A stretch of DNA of 64,000 bases from assembly GCA_037954235.1 (NCBI GenBank), contig JBBMOA010000020.1, forward strand, positions 10,060,677 to 10,124,676, read 5' to 3'. Position 1 is the first letter of the stretch; each line of letters begins with the position of its first letter. Below the pieces are notes generated by a model. The model searched no databases. It saw only the letters and a program-made list of their open reading frames with translations, and was not told where the DNA came from. The DNA comes from Aulostomus chinensis. Lineage: Eukaryota > Chordata > Actinopteri > Syngnathiformes > Aulostomidae. This document shows positions 60,841 to 64,000 of the stretch, in pieces. A program made the translations under genes and the position numbers.

Positions 60841-62450
60841 TTATTATAAATTATTATGGCTGAAACTATTGTAATTTTTGGTGTTTTTATTAAGCAGTGG
60901 CCTGAGAGAATGATGAGATTTCCAAGACCGTATAGTTGGTACTTAGAAAGAGTATTACATCCATGTTGCCGTCTAGTTTGTCCGAGCAGAGATATCATTG
61001 GGTGTTGTGCTGTTTTGCTGTCCCACGTCCAGCATGACGTACACCACTGTATCTGATAAAGGTCGGGGCAATCAAGTAAGTCTCAGAAGCTTCTTTTTTT
61101 CGGGAATTTCTGATGTGGCGAAACGTGCGACGTTGTGCTTTCATATTCTAGCCATCTTTGTTATGTGTGTCTAAGATTTCAGATTGGAATCAAGCAGGGT
61201 GCCGAGATATTTGAATTCCTATTCCCTATATTGGGGAATGCACTTTGGAGATGTTGTTTTTTTGAAAAACAAAGAAGATAGAAAACATTGCAGATACAAA
61301 ACTAACAACCTGAAGAAATGGATTTGATGACTGTGATGTCAGATTTAGCAAGATGGGATACCTGGTATGGAAAAACTGCAACAAATCAGAATCTAAAAAA
61401 AACAAAAAAAAATAAAAAACAACGAGGTAAGTTATTCAGAATGGATGATGATCTGTAAATATAAGATCACAATAAAGTGTTCGATCAGAATACCAAACTG
61501 ATATTATTGGATTCTCTGGTGTTTATAATCATTCACGGTATTATTTTACTCTTTTTTTTTTTTTGACAAACACCGAATTCACAGAATTTATGCCTGACTT
61601 GAACAACACCACTACGTTAAAGGAAAGTCTTTTCTCTGTCTAAAGATGAATGAGAATAGGACATAAATATCTGAAGTGCTGTGTCAACACGTCGCTGCGT
61701 TTCTATGCGCAAAATACTGCACGGAATGTTGTCATCCGCCGCGATTGCTAACATCTAAATTCTGGAGGGGGTGTGTTTTTTTTTCCCACTTTTCCTCACT
61801 TCTCCTGGAACGCAGTCAATTTAGTGTGACAGTAAGTTCCAACCCGGAGTTCCAAGGTAACAGGAACGTGGCATAATCGTATTCGTCGTATGACAGCGCA
61901 GCTTTCTGCGTTCTTGTATTGTTCTGTTTTTGACTCAGTCTTGACCTCTGGCCACGAATTGGTTTGGACACAGGAATTAACCCCAAATTCATCTCGCATC
62001 ATTTCGAAACAATTCAGATTTAAGAAAATGCTTATTTGGACAATTTATGATCATCATTAATTTTTTTATAGAGACTTTCAAGGTTGAACAGGGAAGAACA
62101 GCAGAATTAGGCTCTTAAATCACACAAGGCGGTTTTGTCCATGACATCTGAAATTATTGAAAGGCCCATAGAGATCCAAGTTCCCACCACAGAGTAAGAG
62201 CACAATACCTTTTTCTCTTTACTGACACACCACCCATCAAAAGTTGGAGTAGAAGTGTTTAAAACCAACCTAAACTGTGTACAGTTCTAATATAAATTTA
62301 AAATATATGTCTTGTCTTGTATCTGCGGGTTGCTCTGAGGTATTGGGCTTCTCTTGTTCATTTCTCACAACTGAGGCACTGCTAATGCTATTCTCTCCAC
62401 CTTGGAGCCGAAAAAAAAGCAACACCACAACATATTTTTCAGTGTAATAA

Positions 62451-62451
62451 C

Positions 62452-62506
<55 letters not shown>

Positions 62507-62507
62507 C
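62451..62507. repeat. (CT)n microsatellite
   Basis: CT array with TT and CC interruptions. Confidence 0.95.
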
Positions 62508-64000
62508 ACGGTTCAAAGAACAGAGTAGCAGCGCCATACCCTATTCAGCTTCCTCATACACAACCAATCAATATTTAGAATAGCCTTTTCAACATCAGAA
62601 ACGTGGAATTTTTATGATGCATAAGCAACATTAGCGACATAAGCATGTTTACGTTTCCCGTTTTGTTCATCTAGCAAAAGCTCCTGCAAGGGGCTTTCTC
62701 TTCTTTTCTCCACTATCCATCTTCAGCTGTTATTCTTGAGAAATGTAAAAACAACTTTTTGTGCTCGGCTTGTTGCTTCAATTGTATTGGCTGTGAGGGT
62801 ATTCATCCCAGTGCGCATTTGTTGGCCTCGCCAGCTCAAAGAAAAAAAGCACGCCAATCTCACCTCGCCAAGCCTAGCTTAGCTACGTGGCATTGCATGG
62901 CCACTTAGCAAACCGGCCATCACAAAAACACTCGCAAGTTTGCACAGGTCCAAAGATGTTGATTTAAGCTGACAGAAGTGCAAGGAAACATACAAGCTGA
63001 GGAGCCGGTGACTGCAGGCAGAACAAACAAAGATGATCCTGCTTCCTGTCTAACAGGAAGTGGACGGACAATGACTACCTGAAGGTGGTGCGACTGCGTA
63101 GGACAAACAGTGCACACTGTACCCTCCATCTGAGGGCCCGGAGATCATGAGTGTTCCATGATGATTTTCAGCCTTGTCCTGTTTGAGGACAGGTATTCTC
63201 CAGATTCGATCGATCTTTTGATTTTATGAAGAGTTGCAGCTGATTAGACATTCAAAGTCTTTACAATTTTTCCATTGAGGAACTTTTTTTCTTTTTTTTT
63301 CTGAAATTGTCCCATAATTTGTAGACCAGTTTTTCACAGACCTCTGCCCATCTTTACTTCAGAGAGAATGCCCCTGTCTAAAAGTCCCTTTTTATTATCA
63401 ATCACGTTACTAACCTGTTATTATTTAAGCTAATTAATTGCAAAATGTCCTCCAGCTGTTTAGATTTGGAATCATTTCCCTTTCCAGCTTTTTGTTCTGC
63501 CCGACCAAAGCTTTTTGAGACACGTCGCTGTTATCAAATGGGGCGAGAGGAGGATTTGATTTTTATACTTAGAAACCAACCCTGCCGTGATCCGATCCAA
63601 CAGTGCGAACTAGAGATGTGGGTCTGTTCATTTTGCACGCGTTCTCTAATTGCGTTAACTTCTCGTCAGTGAAGTAACAGTGATGTTTAACAGTTCATCA
63701 GTTTGCTTTGGGCCCAAGGAACCCTCTCAAGGACCCCCGACTATGTTAGGAGAAACTGCCATTGGCTGTTGAAGACATTTATTGTTAGCAACATGTAAAA
63801 ACTAACTGCGGTTTCAGATTAAAATGGCGATTCGGTACGTTTTTGAATGGTTACAACCTCGAAAGCGGAAGATTGTCACATTCCTGCAAAGTGTGATAAT
63901 TGTTAAGTTTTATGGAGGCCAATTGATATTACGCTCGTGGGAAATTCAGCACAGAGTGGTCTGCCAGGATCAACCCTGTTCTCATTAACTGTTCCGAATT
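62508..64000. other. Intron 3 end segment, no gene seen
   Basis: Unique-looking sequence with a small palindrome, tggcattgcatggcca (62888-62903). Short frames at 62920-63129 and 63445-63672 show no domain. Confidence 0.6.

Overview
The window is vertebrate, almost certainly teleost (probably percomorph) genomic DNA. The evidence is split coding exons with GT-AG introns, fragments of the fish retrotransposons Rex1 and Rex3, a teleost tRNA-derived SINE in at least eight copies, a Tigger-type DNA transposon, and very dense TG/CA and other microsatellites. There is no bacterial, phage, plasmid or CRISPR content.

Two genes stand head to head at the left end. On the minus strand, two exons (1577-1474 and 542-23) encode the cytosolic N-terminus of an SLC32A1/VIAAT-type vesicular amino acid transporter paralogue. 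It leaves the window exactly where the membrane domain should begin. On the plus strand, 996 bp away start codon to start codon, lama2 (laminin subunit alpha 2) begins with a signal-peptide exon (2573-2639). It continues with exon 2 (52567-52737) and exon 3 (54960-55072), which encode the start of the laminin N-terminal domain. Exon phases and lengths (171 and 113 nt) agree with human LAMA2 as I remember it. The interval 1578-2572 must hold the 5' UTRs and promoters of both genes.

Nearly everything else is lama2 intron: intron 1 is about 49.9 kb, intron 2 is 2.2 kb and intron 3 runs off the right end after at least 8.9 kb. Intron 1 carries the SINE copies, a decayed Rex3 (12957-14910), a Tigger-like element with TA target duplications (16089-16590), a 5'-truncated Rex1 ending in a GATA array (48094-49262), several perfect hairpins and many microsatellites. 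I found no other protein gene; the remaining open frames are shadows, microsatellite translations or chance frames.

Points most worth a second look: the divergent slc32a1-like/lama2 promoter; a weak exon 3 splice donor followed at +9 by a CA array; a possible internal promoter and first exon near 21785-21967; three perfect-stem hairpins (22151, 24859, 34743); and a SINE whose 3' tail resembles that of Rex3.
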